From Isoetes taiwanensis (Eukaryota > Streptophyta > Lycopodiopsida > Isoetales > Isoetaceae), in the NCBI GenBank assembly GCA_021234155.1, contig JAJEKV010000032.1:7532736-7596735 (forward strand): DNA of 64,000 nt. Reading direction: 5' to 3'. Each line of letters begins with the position of its first letter. The stretch's first letter is position 1. Shown one piece after another: positions 32,518-46,112 of the stretch. The notes under the pieces were generated by a model that had not been told where the DNA came from, did no database searches, and was given only the letters and a program-made list of their open reading frames with translations. The translations under genes and the position numbers were made by a program.

Positions 32518-35500
32518 AAGCTATTTTGCTTCAATTAAGCAATTTTGCTTCAATTAAGCAATTTTGCTTGGACAATCAATAGAGATCCAGAGGTCTCTGG
32601 TGACATTAGAACTCATGACACTATAACATTTGAGCTTATATTTGAGCTTATATGAAACATATGTGCTCAACTGAAAAAATAAATTTTAAGTTGCTTACCT
32701 CTATACTCAATCAAGCAATTAAGCTTCAATAATAAAAAATGGTCTTGAGATTGTTTTTTATACTATTTTGATTCAATTAAGCAAAATCGCTTGGAATAGC
32801 CAATAGTGATCTAGAGATCTCTCAAGATACTAGAACATATGCAGATAACCTTTTAACCTGATGGTATACGAATATGTTACTGGTGTATATTTAGATTCCT
32901 TAAAAATTTCAAGCAATATTGTTCATAAGGGACAAAAATTTGCTGGTTTTCATGGCCTGTGGACCTTGAGAACTTTCAGGGTCGATTTAGGGCATATGTA
33001 TTATTGGCTAAGAAAAAAAGTTCTTTTATCTGTGACCTTGGCGCCATGCGACCGCTATTGTTGCTGGAAGGCTAACAACTGCAAATATTTGTCGGATTTG
33101 TCTTAGAACAGGTCGGATCTGACTCTTCTGACCGGCATAAGGAAGTTTGAAGACGATGAAGCTGCATTTTGTGCTCTGGCCGAAAACAGGTAGGCCTCGA
33201 TATTGCATTTCGAATCTATTCAAGCATAAACTGCGTGCAAAAGAATCGATGGGTTTGTTTCCTAGTTATACTTTGGGCTTTTTTTCTCTCGAAATGGCTT
33301 TCAGCCTACACAATACAGAGGCTAGCACCTTTTGCATCTGGAAAAAGCTTTGGCAGAATTATCTTTGTCGAGCAAAAAACGTATCAGCTGATACTATGGG
33401 CTTGCTTGGCAAGAAGTTTGTACAAAACAGAATATGGCTTTAGAAGGGTTTGTGCCTGTTTGCATAAGACCGATGGCATCGAAAAAAAAAAAAAATGGCT
33501 TTTTCGGATCCGCTTTGTTGCAGCCAGATGTGATCGAATCTACCCAGTTCTCTAGATCTGTCAGATTTGTTGAGATACCAAGTTTTGTGTTTGCCTGAAG
33601 TGGTCAGAATGGTTTGATACAGAGTTTTTGCATTGGTTCATGAGTGCCCAATGTATACATTACAGATGAAATAGACCTGTTTAATCTTACAAGATATATT
33701 ATGGATAAGATATATTTGTTGCAATAAGAATGCAATGAGTTTTTAAGCTATGCTTTGGCTCTAAAGCTACCTGCCAGGATATCTAGTTTCTATGCCAGCA
33801 AGGCATATAATTACTCCATGGTCTTAGAAGTTTAAGAAAAACATAGTTGCACTTTGGAATATGTGTGACTTTGGCCGCGTTTCAAAAGCAAAATGGAAAA
33901 TAAGGCATGGCTAAAGGATGTCGAGTTTATATGAGTAGAAGGTATTCTCGACATAAGGAGTACTTTCAGCATCAAATAAAACCAATGGACATACATTCTA
34001 AGGTTCATTTTATTATTCAAAATTCTATTTGGATATAAATGGTTGTGCTATGGTTGATGCACAAATGTCGCTTATGACTTCATTATTTTTATGATCACAT
34101 GCTTTCATAGCATGTTTTACGCTGTCACTCTGCTTGGAAACAATCTTGTTTTTGTAGATAAACGTAGCAGGGTAACATATGATGATGTAAAAAACAGGTC
34201 ACGTGTAGTGGACCCAGAACGTTCTTACTTGGATTATGGAGTTTCAAACATTTTTGGAATGCTACATAAAAGGTTATTGCAGTCTAGTTGCTTCAGTAAT
34301 ATGAACATACCGATCATGCTCTAGATATGATTTCATATTAAACTAGTGATGTGTCAGTATGATGGCAGATGCTATATGCTTAGTTCACCATTGAAAATAG
34401 CTATGTTCCACAATAGTTGCACTTACATGCCTAATTTATATATATGGCCTATGATGGCGCAACAAGATCTGAAATAGGCCTTATATTATCTGAAAATAGA
34501 CCTGACATTCTCGCTTTAGAAATAATTATCATGGTAACCAGCTACATTTGGGATCAAGAAATTGGTTCTCATCTGATGGTAATCCCTGATAATTGTATCT
34601 TTGAGACATTTAATTGCCGAAATAAGATTTTAAGTTCAATTGGGAAGTTTAAAACGTTAAGAATGTTAATATTCCAGTCTACTTTCTTGTTAAAGTCACC
34701 TCAGGGCAAAAGGGTACAATTGATGATCAGTGATAAACTGAGAGACCCAATGTACCTTTTGGCCCTTGCACATTTACCATTATCATGCTAATTGTGTATT
34801 GATTGGCTGCAGGTACGGGTTCTCTCCTCCAATTCTATTTATTTTGCTGTTAGAGTTGGCTTTAGCTTGAAGGATGTGGAATATCGAAAAAAGACATGGA
34901 CAGTGGTTTGGAGCTAGTGGTTTGGAGCTGTCTGTCCATTGGAATATGGGCTGCAATATTGACGATCTACGTATTCAAAAAGATTTAGTAAGACAAATAT
35001 TTTAGATTACTGATACACATGGTAAGATCCTTTTGGCTCAAGTGTATCCATACCAAGTTCTGGGCATAATGTTCAAACTATGGTACATAGAGTTTATAGT
35101 CTATGTAACTGCACATAATTCGAATTGAATATTGTAGCAGATGAATTACTTCTATTTTATAATGATTCTAGTGAGTAAATAATGGTCTTCAAATTATTTC
35201 GGCTTTGGGAAAAGAGGTACTAGTCTAGACTGGCTTGCCCAGTTTAGATATTAGGATGATAATACTGCCACGGGATTGGCCGAGGCAGATGCTGGTCTAG
35301 CGTTTGCTAATTCAGGCTGGGTTTTTTTTAGAAACTTCATTTCACTAGGGACACCTGGTGATGCCTCTCTCCCTTTGCTCTATGTGATTTTGAAGATTAA
35401 ACACTTTTGGGAGGTTTCCTTTGCATTTATTATTTGGTCTTTTTGTTTAAATAGACTAAGCTACATGGTTATTTATGTGCAGGTTGCATATGAAGCTATG

Positions 35501-35923
35501 CAGATTGCTTATGCCAGGGTATTCTATTCAGGGTACCCTGCTAATGAAGAATAATTCATCAAGAACAAGCATTAATGGCAGATGTCATTATTACACATAT
35601 GGCAATTGCTATATTATGCCACTTGGCCAAAATCCTTAATACAAGGATATTAGGATACTATTTGTATGCTTTATGCATGATGAAAGGGCAATGTCCAATG
35701 TTAAATTGGCTGATGCAAAGAGGAAGTTCCTACTACAAATACATATTGCAGTAATGAAAGGGTATGTATTTGCATTAATTACATTCTATATATATGGCTA
35801 AATAGCTATAGGGTATGGCATTACCCCCACTGTAATGGTGGGGTCTTGCCATCCCTATAATTACAGTTTTATATACAGGGGTCATGTTATACTCTACGGA
35901 AGGTGGTAGGGTTTTTTTTATTT
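32518..35923. repeat. Array unit 2
   Basis: It shares with unit 3 a 22-bp internal duplication of the CTTCAATTAAGCAATTTTG word just after its start. It shares the closing TAA (near 35638) with unit 1. Its hairpin lies at 35807-35859. The pattern suggests stepwise growth with exchange between neighbours. Confidence 0.9.
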
Positions 35924-38900
35924 AAGCTATTTTGCTTCAATTAAGCAATTTTGCTTCAATTAAGCAATTTTGCTTGGACAATCAATAGAGATCCAGAGGT
36001 CTCTGGTGACATTAGAACTCATGACACTATAACATTTGAGCTTATATTTGAGCTTATATGAAACATATGTGCTCAACTGAAAAAATAAATTTTAAGTTGC
36101 TTACCTCTATACTCAATCAAGCAATTAAACTTCAATAATAAAAAATGGTCTTGAGATTGTTTTTTATACTATTTTGATTCAATTAAGCAAAATCGCTTGG
36201 AATAGCCAATAGTGATCTAGAGATCTCTCAAGATACTAGAACATATGCAGATAACCTTTTAACCTGATGGTATACGAATATGTTACTGGTGTATATTTAG
36301 ATTCCTTAAAAATTTCAAGCAATATTGTTCATAAGGGACAAAAATTTGCTGGTTTTCATGGTCTGTGGACCTTGAGAACTTTCAGGGTCGATTTAGGGCA
36401 TATGTATTATTGGCTCAGAAAAAAAGTTCTTTTATCTGTGACCTTGGCGCCATGCGACCGCTATTGTTGCTGGAAGGCTAACACTGCAAATATTTGTCGG
36501 ATTTGTCTTAGAACAGGTCGGATCTGACTCTTCCGACCGGCATAAGGAAGTTTGAAGACGATGAAGCTGCATTTTGTGCTCTGGCCGAAAACAGGTAGGC
36601 CTCGGTATTGCATTTCGAATCTATTCAAGCATAAATCTGTGCAAAGAATCGTTGGGTTTGTTTCCTAGTTATACTTGGGGCTTTTGCTCTCCGAGCTGGC
36701 TTTCAGCCTACACAATACAGAGGCTAGCACCTTTTGCATCTGGAAAAAGCTTTGGCAGAATTATCTTTGTCGAGCAAAAAACGTATCAGCTGATACTATG
36801 GGCTTGCTTGGCAAGAAGTTTGTACAAAACAGAATATGGCTTTAGAAGGGTTTGTGCCTGTTTGCATAAGACCTGATGGCATCAGAAAAAGAAAAAATGG
36901 CTTTCGGATCTGCTTGTTACAGCCAGATATGATCGAATCTACCCAGTTCTCTAGATCTGTCAGATTTGTTGAGATACCAAGTTTTGTGTTTGCCTGAAGT
37001 GGTCAGAATGGTTTGATACAGAGTTTTTGCATTGGTTCATGAGTGCCCAATGTATACATTACAGATGAAATCGACCTGTTTAATCCTATAAGATATATTA
37101 TGGATAAGATATATTTGTTGCAATAAGAATGCAATGAGTTTTTAAGCAATGCTTTGGCTCTAAAGCTACCTGCCAGGATATCTAGTTTCTATGCCAGCAA
37201 GGCATATAATTACTCCATGGTATGCGGCTGTATCTTAGAAGTTTAAGAAAAACATAGTTGCACTTTGGAATATGTGTGACTTTGGCCGCGTTTCAAAAGC
37301 AAGCAAAATGGAAAATAAGGCATGGCTAAAGGATGTCGAGTTTATATGAGTAGAAGGTATTCTCGACATAAGGAGTACTTTCAGCATCAAATAAAACCAA
37401 TGGACATACATTCTAAGGTTCGTTTTATTATTCAAAATTCTATTTGGATATAAATGGTTGTGCTATGGTTGATGCACAAATGTCGCTTATGACTTCATTA
37501 TTTTTATGATCACATGCTTTCATAGCATGTTTTACGGTGTCACTCTGCTTGGAAACAATCTTGTTTTTGTAGATAAACGTAGCAGGGTAACATATGATGA
37601 TGTAAAAAACAGGTCACGTGTAGTGGACCCAGAACATTCTTACTTGGATTATGGAGTTTCAAACATTTTTGGAATGCTACATAAAAGGTTATTGCAGTCT
37701 AGTTGCTTCAGTAATATGAACATACCGATCATGCTCTAGATATGATTTCATATTAAACTAGTGATGTGTCAGTATGATGGCAGATGCTATATGCTTAGTT
37801 CACCATTGAAAATAGCTATGTTCCAAAATAATTGCACTTACATGCCTGATTTATATATGGCCTATGATGGCGCAACAAGATCTGAAATAGGCCTTATATT
37901 ATCTGAAAATAGACCTGACATTCTCGCTTTAGAAATAATTATCATGGTAACCAGCTAGATTTGGGATCAAGAAATTGGTTCTCTTCTGATGGTAATCCCT
38001 GATAATTGTATCTTTGAGACATTTAATTGCCGAAATAAGATTTTAAGTTCAATTGGGAAGTTTAAAACGTTAAGAATGTTAATATTCCAGTCTACTTTCT
38101 TGTTAAAGTCACCTCAGGGCAAAAGGATACAATTGGTGATCAGTGATAAACTGAGAGACCCAATGTACCTTTTGGCCCTTGCACATTTACCATTATCATG
38201 CTAATTGTGTATTGATTGGCTGCAGGTACGGGTTCTCTCCTCCAATTGTATTTATTTTGCTGTTAGAGTTGGCTTTAGCTTGAAGGATGTGGAATATCGA
38301 AAAAAGACATGGACAGTGGTTTGGAGCTAGTGGTTTGGAGCTGTCTGTCCATTGGAATATGGGCTGCAATATTGACGATCTACGTATTCAAAAAGATTTA
38401 GTAAGACAAATATTTTAGATTACTGATACACATGGTAAGATCCTTTTGGCTCAAGTGTATCCATACCAAGTTCTGGGCATAATGTTCAAACTATGGTACA
38501 TAGAATTTATAGTCTATGTAACTGCACATAATTCGAATTGAATATTGTAGCAGATGAATTACTTCTATTTTATAATGATTCTAGTGAGTAAATAATGGTC
38601 TTCAAATTATTTAGGCTTTGGGAAAAGAGGTACTAGTCTAGACTGGCTTGCCCAGTTTAGATATTAGGATGATAATACTGCCAAGGGATTGACCGAGGCA
38701 GATGCCGGTCTAGCATTTGCTAGTTCAGGCCGTGTTTTTTTTTAGAAACTTCATTTCACTAGGGACACCTGGTGATGCCTCTCTCCCTTTGCTCTAGGTG
38801 ATTTTGAAGATTTAAACACTTTTGGGAGCTTTCCTTTGCATTTATTATTTGGTCTTTTTGTTTAATTAGACTAAGCTACATGGTTATTTATGTGCAGGTT

Positions 38901-39340
38901 GCATATGAAGCTATGCAGATTGCTTATGCCAGGGTATTCTATTCAGGGTACCCTGCTAATGAAGAATAATTCATCAAGAACGTGCATTAATGGCAGATGT
39001 CATTATTACACATATGGCAATTGCTATATTATGCCACTTGGCCAAAATCCTTATTACAAGGATATTAGGATACTATTTGTATGCTTTATGCATGATGAAA
39101 GGGCAATGTCCAATGTTAAATTGGCTGATGCAAAGAGGAAGTTCCTACTACAAATACATATTGCAGTAATGAAAGGGTATGTATTTGCATTAATTACATT
39201 CTATATATATATGGCTAAATAGCTATAGGGTATGGCATTACCCCCACTGTAATGGTGGGGTCTTGCCATCCCTATAATTACAGTTTTATATACAGGGGTC
39301 ATGTTATACTCTACGGAAGGTGGTAGGGTTTTTTTTATTT
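35924..39340. repeat. Array unit 3
   Basis: It carries the 22-bp duplication seen in unit 2 and the open 3' frame seen in units 4 and 5 (38890-39222, 110 codons, with ...NPYYKDI...). It has an extra AAGC near 37301. Its hairpin lies at 39224-39276. Confidence 0.9.
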
Positions 39341-42300
39341 AAGCTATTTTGCTTCAATTAAGCAATTTTGCTTGGACAATCAATAGTGATCCAGAGGTCT
39401 CTGGTGACATTAGAACTCATGACACTATAACATTTGAGCTTATATTTGAGCTTATATGAAACATATGTTGCTCAACTGAAAAAATAAATTTTAAGTTGCT
39501 TACCTCTATACTCAATCAAGCAATTAAGCTTCAATAATAAAAAATGGTCTTGAGATTGTTTTTTATACTATTTTGATTCAATTAAGCAAAATCGCTTGGA
39601 ATAGCCAATAGTGATCTAGAGATCTCTCAAGATACTAGAACATATGCGGATAACCTTTTAACCTGATGGTATACGAATATGTTACTGGTGTATATTTAGA
39701 TTCCTTAAAAATTTCAAGCAATATTGTTCATAAGGACAAAAATTTGCTGGTTTTCATGGCCTGTGGACCTTGAGAACTTTCAGGGTCGATTTAGGGCATA
39801 TGTATTATTGGCTCAGAAAAAAAGTTCTTTTATCTGTGACCTTGGCGCCATGCGACCGCTATTGTTGCTAGAAGGCTAACAACTGAAATATTTGTCGGAT
39901 TTGTCTTAGAACAGGTCGGATCTGACTCTTCCGACGGGCATAAGGAAGTTTGAAGACGATGAAGCTGCATTTTGTGCTCTGGCCGAAAACAGGTAGGCCT
40001 CGGTATTGCATTTCGAATCTATTCAAGCATAAATCTGTGCAAAGAATCGCTGGGTTTGTTTCCTAGTTATACTTGGGGCTTTTGCTCTCCGAGCTGGCTT
40101 TCAGCCTACACAATACAGAGGCTAGCACCTTTTGCATCTGGAAAAAGCTTTGGCAGAATTATCTTTGTCGAGCAAAAAACGTATCAGCTGATACTATGGC
40201 TTGCTTGGCAAGAAGTTTGTACAAAACAGAATATGGCTTTAGAAGGGTTTGTGCCTGTTTGCATAAGACCTGATGGCATCAGAAAAAGAAAAAATGGCTT
40301 TCGGATCTGCTTGTTACAGCCAGATATGATCGAATCTACCCAGTTCTCTAGATCTGTCAGATTTGTTGAGATACCAAGTTTTGTGTTTGCCTGAAGTGGT
40401 CAGAATGGTTTGATACAGAGTTTTTGCATTGGTTCATGAGTGCTCAATGTATACATTACAGATGAAATCGACCTGTTTAATCCTATAAGATATATTATGG
40501 ATAAGATATATTTGTTGCAATAAGAATGCAATGAGTTTTTAAGCTATGCTTTGGCTCTAAAGCTACCTGCCAGGATATCTAGTTTCTATGCCAGCAAGGC
40601 ATATAATTACTCCATGGTATGCGGCTGTATCTTAGAAGTTTAAGAAAAACATAGTTGCACTTTGGAATATGTGTGACTTTGGCTGTGTTTCAAAAGCAAA
40701 ATGGAAAATAAGGCATGGCTAAAGGATGTCGAGTTTATATGAGTAGAAGGTATTCTCGATATAAGGAGTACTTTCAGCATCAAATAAAACCAATGGACAT
40801 ACATTCTAAGGTTCGTTTTATTATTGAAAATTCTATTTGGATATAAATGGTTGTGCTATGGTTGATGCACAAATGTCGCTTATGACTTCATTATTTTTAT
40901 GATCACATGCTTTCGTAGCATGTTTTTCTGCATCACTGCTTGGAAACAATCTTGTTTTTGTAGATAAACGTAGCAGGGTAACATATGATGATGTAAAAAA
41001 CAGGTCACGTGTAGTGGACCCAGAACATTCTTACTTGGATTATGGAGTTTCAAACATTTTTGGAATGCTACATAAAAGGTTATTGCAGTCTAGTTGCTTC
41101 AGTAATATGAACATACCGATCATGCTCTAGATATGATTTCATATTAAACTAGTGATGTGTCAGTATGATGGCAGATGCTATATGCTTAGTTCACCATTGA
41201 AAATAGCTATGTTCCAAAATAGTTGCACTTACATGCCTGATTTATATATGGCCTATGATGGCGCAACAAGATCTGAAATAGGCCTTATATTATCCGAAAA
41301 TAGACGACGACATTCTCGCTTTAGAAATAATTATCATGGTAACCAGCTAGATTTGGGATCAAGAAATTGGTTTCTCTCTCGATGGTAATCCCACGATAAT
41401 TGTATCTTTGAGACATTTAATTTGCGAAATAAGATTTTAAGTTCAATTGGGAAGTTTAAAACGTTAAGAATGTTAATATTCCAGTCTACTTTCTTGTTAA
41501 AGTCACCTCAGGGCAAAAGGATACAATTGGTGATCAGTGATAAACTGAGAGACCCAATGTACCTTTTGCCCTTGCACATTTACCATTATCATGCTAATTG
41601 TGTATTGATTGGTGCGCAGTACGGGTTCTCTCCTCCAATTGTATTTATTTTTTGTTAGAGTTGGCTTTAGCTTGAAGGATGTGGAATATCGAAAAAAAGA
41701 CATGGACGGTGGTTTGGAGCTAGTGGTTTGGAGTCAATCTCATCCATTGGAATATGGGCTGCAATATTGACGATCTACATTATTAAAAAGATTTAGTAAG
41801 ACAAATATTTTAGATTGCTGATACACATGGTAAGATCCTTTTGGCTCAAGTGTATCCATACCAAGTTCTGGGCATAATGTTCAAACTATGGTACATAGAA
41901 TTTATAGTCTATGTAACTAGCACATAATTGAATTGAATATTGTAGCGGATGAATTACTTCTATTTTATAATGATTCTAGTGAGTAAATAATGGTCTTCAA
42001 ATTATTTAGGCTTTGGGAAAAGAGGTACTAGTCTAGACCGGGCTTGCCCGGTTTAGATATTAGGATGATAATCTCGCCAAGGGATTGACCGAGGCAGATG
42101 CTGGTCTAGCGTTTGCTAGTTCAGGCCGGGTTTTTTTTTAGAAACTTCATTTCACTAGGGACACCTGGTGATGCCTCTCTCCCTTTGCTCTAGGTGATTT
42201 TGAAGATTTAAACACTTTTGGGAGCTTTCCTTTGCATTTATTATTTGGTCTTTTTGTTTAAATAGACTAAGCTACATGGTTATTTATGTGCAGGTTGCAT

Positions 42301-42736
42301 ATGAAGCTATGCAGATTGCTTATGCCAGGGTATTCTATTCAGGGTACCCTGCTAATGAAGAATAATTCATCAAGAACGTGCATTAATGGCAGATGTCATT
42401 ATTACACATATGGCAATTGCGATATTATGCCACTTGGCCAAAATCCGTATTACAAGGATATTAGGATACTATTTGTATGCTTTATGCATGATGAAAGGGC
42501 AATGTCCAATGTTAAATTGGCTGATGCAAAGAGGAAGTTCCTACTACAAATACATATTGCAGTAATGAAAGGGTATGTATTTGCATTAATTACATTCTAT
42601 ATATATATGGCTAAATAGCTATAGGGTATGGCATTACCCCCACTGTAATGGTGGGGTCTTGCCATCCCTATAATTACAGTTTTATATACAGGGGTCATGT
42701 TATACTCTACGGAAGGTGGTAGGGTTTTTTTTATTT
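39341..42736. repeat. Array unit 4
   Basis: It has no 22-bp duplication. Several local differences cluster between 41300 and 42080 (for example GACGACGACATT at about 41304 and CGGGCTTGCCCGG near 42039), unlike the other units. The 110-codon frame is open at 42286-42618. Its hairpin lies at 42620-42672. Confidence 0.9.
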
Positions 42737-45700
42737 AAGCTATTTTGCTTCAATTAAGCAATTTTACTTGGACAATCAATAGTGATCCAGAGGTCTCTGG
42801 TGACATTAGAACTCATGACACTATAACATTTGAGCTTATATTTGAGCTTATATGAAACATATGTGCTCAACTGAAAAAATAAATTTTAAGTTGCTTACCT
42901 CTATACTCAATCAAGCAATTAAGCTTCAATAATAAAAAATGGTCTTGAGATTGTTTTTTATACTATTTTGATTCAATTAAGCAAAATCGCTTGGAATAGC
43001 CAATAGTGATCTAGAGATCTCTCAAGATACTAGAACATATGCAGATAACCTTTTAACCTGATGGTATACGAATATGTTACTGGTGTATATTTAGATTCCT
43101 TAAAAATTTCAAGCAATATTGTTCATAAGGGACAAAAATTTGCTGGTTTTCATGGCCTGTGGACCTTGAGAACTTTCAGGGTCGATTTAGGGCATATGTA
43201 TTATTGGCTTAGAAAAAAAGTTCTTTTATCTGTGACCTTGGCGCCATGCGACCGCTATTGTTGCTAGAAGGCTAACAACTGCAAATATTTGTCGGATTTG
43301 TCTTAGAACAGGTCGGATCTGACTCTTCCGACCGGCATAAGGAAGTTTGAAGACGATGAAGCTGCATTTTGTGCTCTGGCCGAAAACAGGTAGGCCTCGG
43401 TATTGCATTTCGAATCTATTCAAGCATAAATCTGTGCAAAGAATCGCTGGGTTTGTTTCCTAGTTATACTTGGGGCTTTTGCTCTCCAAGCTGGCTTTCA
43501 GCCTACACAATACAGAGGCTAGCACCTTTTGCATCTGGAAAAAGCTTTGGCAGAATTATCTTTGTCGAGCAAAAAACGTATCAGCTGATACTATGGGCTT
43601 GCTTGGCAAGAAGTTTGTACAAAACAGAATATGGCTTTAGAAGGGTTTGTGCATGTTTGCATAAGACCTGATGGCATCAGAAAAAGAAAAAATGGTTTTC
43701 GGATCTGCTTGTTGCACCCAGATGTGATCGAATCTACCCAGTTCTCTAGATCTGTCAGATTTGTTGAGATACCAAGTTTTGTGTTTGCCTGAAGTGGTCA
43801 GAATGGTTTGATACAGAGTTTTTGCATTGGTTCATGAGTGCCCAATGTATACATTACAGATGAAATCGACCTGTTTAATCCTATAAGATATATTATGGAT
43901 AAGATATATTTGTTGCAATAAGAATGCAATGAGTTTTTAAGCTATGCTTTGGCTCTAAAGCTACCTGCCAGGATATCTAGTTTCTATGCCAGCACGACAT
44001 ATAATTACTCCATGGTATGCGGCTGTATCTTAGAAGTTTAAGAAAAACATAGTTGCACTTTGGAATATGTGTGACTTTGGCCGTGTTTCAAAAGCAAAAT
44101 GGAAAATAAGGCATGGCTAAAGGATGTCGAGTTTATATGAGTAGAAGGTATTCTCGACATAAGGAGTACTTTCAGCATCAAATAAAACCAATGGACATAC
44201 ATTCTAAGGTTCGTTTTATTATTCAAAATTATATTTGGATATAAATGGTTGTGCTATGGTTGATGCACAAATGTCGCTTATGACTTCATTATTTTTATGA
44301 TCACATGCTTTCATAGCATGTTTTACGCTGTCACTCTGCTTGGAAACAATCTTGTTTTTGTAGATAAACGTAGCAGGGTAACATATGATGATGTAAAAAA
44401 CAGGTCACGTGTAGTGGACCCAGAACGGAGTTTCAAACATTTTTGGAATGCTACATAAAAGGTTATTGCAGTCTAGTTGCTTCAGTAATATGAACATACC
44501 GATCATGCTCTAGATATGATTTCATATTAAACTAGTGATGTGTCAGTATGATGGCAGATACTATATGCTTAGTTCACCGTTGAAAATAGCTATGTTCCAC
44601 AATAGTTGCACTTACATGCCTGATTTATATATGGCCTATGATGGCGCAACAAGATCTGAAATAGGCCTTATATTATCTGAAAATAGACCTGACATTCTCG
44701 CTTTAGAAATAATTATCATGGTAACCAGCTAGATTTGGGATCAAGAAATTGGTTCTCTTCTGATGGTAATCCCTGATAATTGTATCTTTGAGACATTTAA
44801 TTGCCAAAATAAGATTTTAAGTTCAATTGGGAAGTTTAAAACGTTAAGAATGTTAATATTCTAGTCTACTTTCTTGTTAAAGTCACCTCAGGGCAAAAGG
44901 ATACAATTGGTGATCAGTGATAAACTGAGAGACCCAATGTACCTTTTGGCCCTTGCACATTTACCATTATCATGCTAATTGTGTATTGATTGGCTACAGG
45001 TACGGGTTCTCTCCTCCAATTGTATTTATTTTGCTGTTAGAGTTGGCTTTAGCTTGAAGGATGTGGAATATCGAAAAAAGACATGGACAGTGGTTTGGAG
45101 CTAGTGGTTTGGAGCTGTCTGTCCATTGGAATATGGGCTGCAATATTGACGATCTACATTATTCAAAAGATTTAGTAAGACAAATATTTTAGATTACTGA
45201 TACACATGGTAAGATCCTTTTGGCTCAAGTGTATCCATACCAAGTTCTGGGCATAATGTTCAAACTATGGTACATAGAGTTTATAGTCTATGTAACTGCA
45301 CATAATTCGAATTGAATATTGTAGCAGATGAATTACTTCTATTTTATAATGATTCTAGTGAGTAAATAATGGTCTTCAAATTATTTAGGCTTTGGGAAAA
45401 GAGGTACTAGTCTAGACTGGCTTGCCCAGTTTAGATATTAGGATGATAATACTGCCAAGGGATTGACCGAGGGATCTTGGAATCTAGCATTTGCTAGTTC
45501 AGGCCGTGTTTTTTTTTAGAAACTTCATTTCACTAGGGACACCTGGTGATGCCTCTCTCCCTTTGCTCTAGGTGATTTTGAAGATTTAAACACTTTTGGG
45601 AGCTTTCCTTTGCATTTATTATTTGGTCTTTTTGTTTAATTAGACTAAGCTACATGGTTATTTATGTGCAGGTTGCATATGAAGCTATCTTGATTGCTTA

Positions 45701-46112
45701 TGCCGGGGTATTCTATTCAGGGTACCCTGCTAATGAAGAATAATTCATCAAGAACGTGCATTAATGGCAGATGTCATTATTACACATATGGCAATTGCTA
45801 TATTATGCCACTTGGCCAAAATCCTTATTACAAGGATATTAGGATACTATTTGTATGCTTTATGCATGATGAAAGGGCAATGTCCAATGTTAAATTGGCT
45901 GATGCAAAGAGGAAGTTCCTACTACAAATACATATTGCAGTAATGAAAGGGTATGTATTTGCATTAATTACATTCTATATATATGGCTAAATAGCTATAG
46001 GGTATGGCATTACCCCCACTGTAATGGTGGGGTCTTGCCATCCCTATAATTACAGTTTTATATACAGGGGTCATGTTATACTCTACGGAAGGTGGTAGGG
46101 TTTTTTTTATTT
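42737..46112. repeat. Array unit 5
   Basis: The shortest full unit. About 16 bp are missing after CCCAGAAC near 44427, which breaks the 77-codon frame seen in units 1-3. A short replaced patch lies near 45473-45485. Its hairpin lies at 45996-46048. Confidence 0.9.
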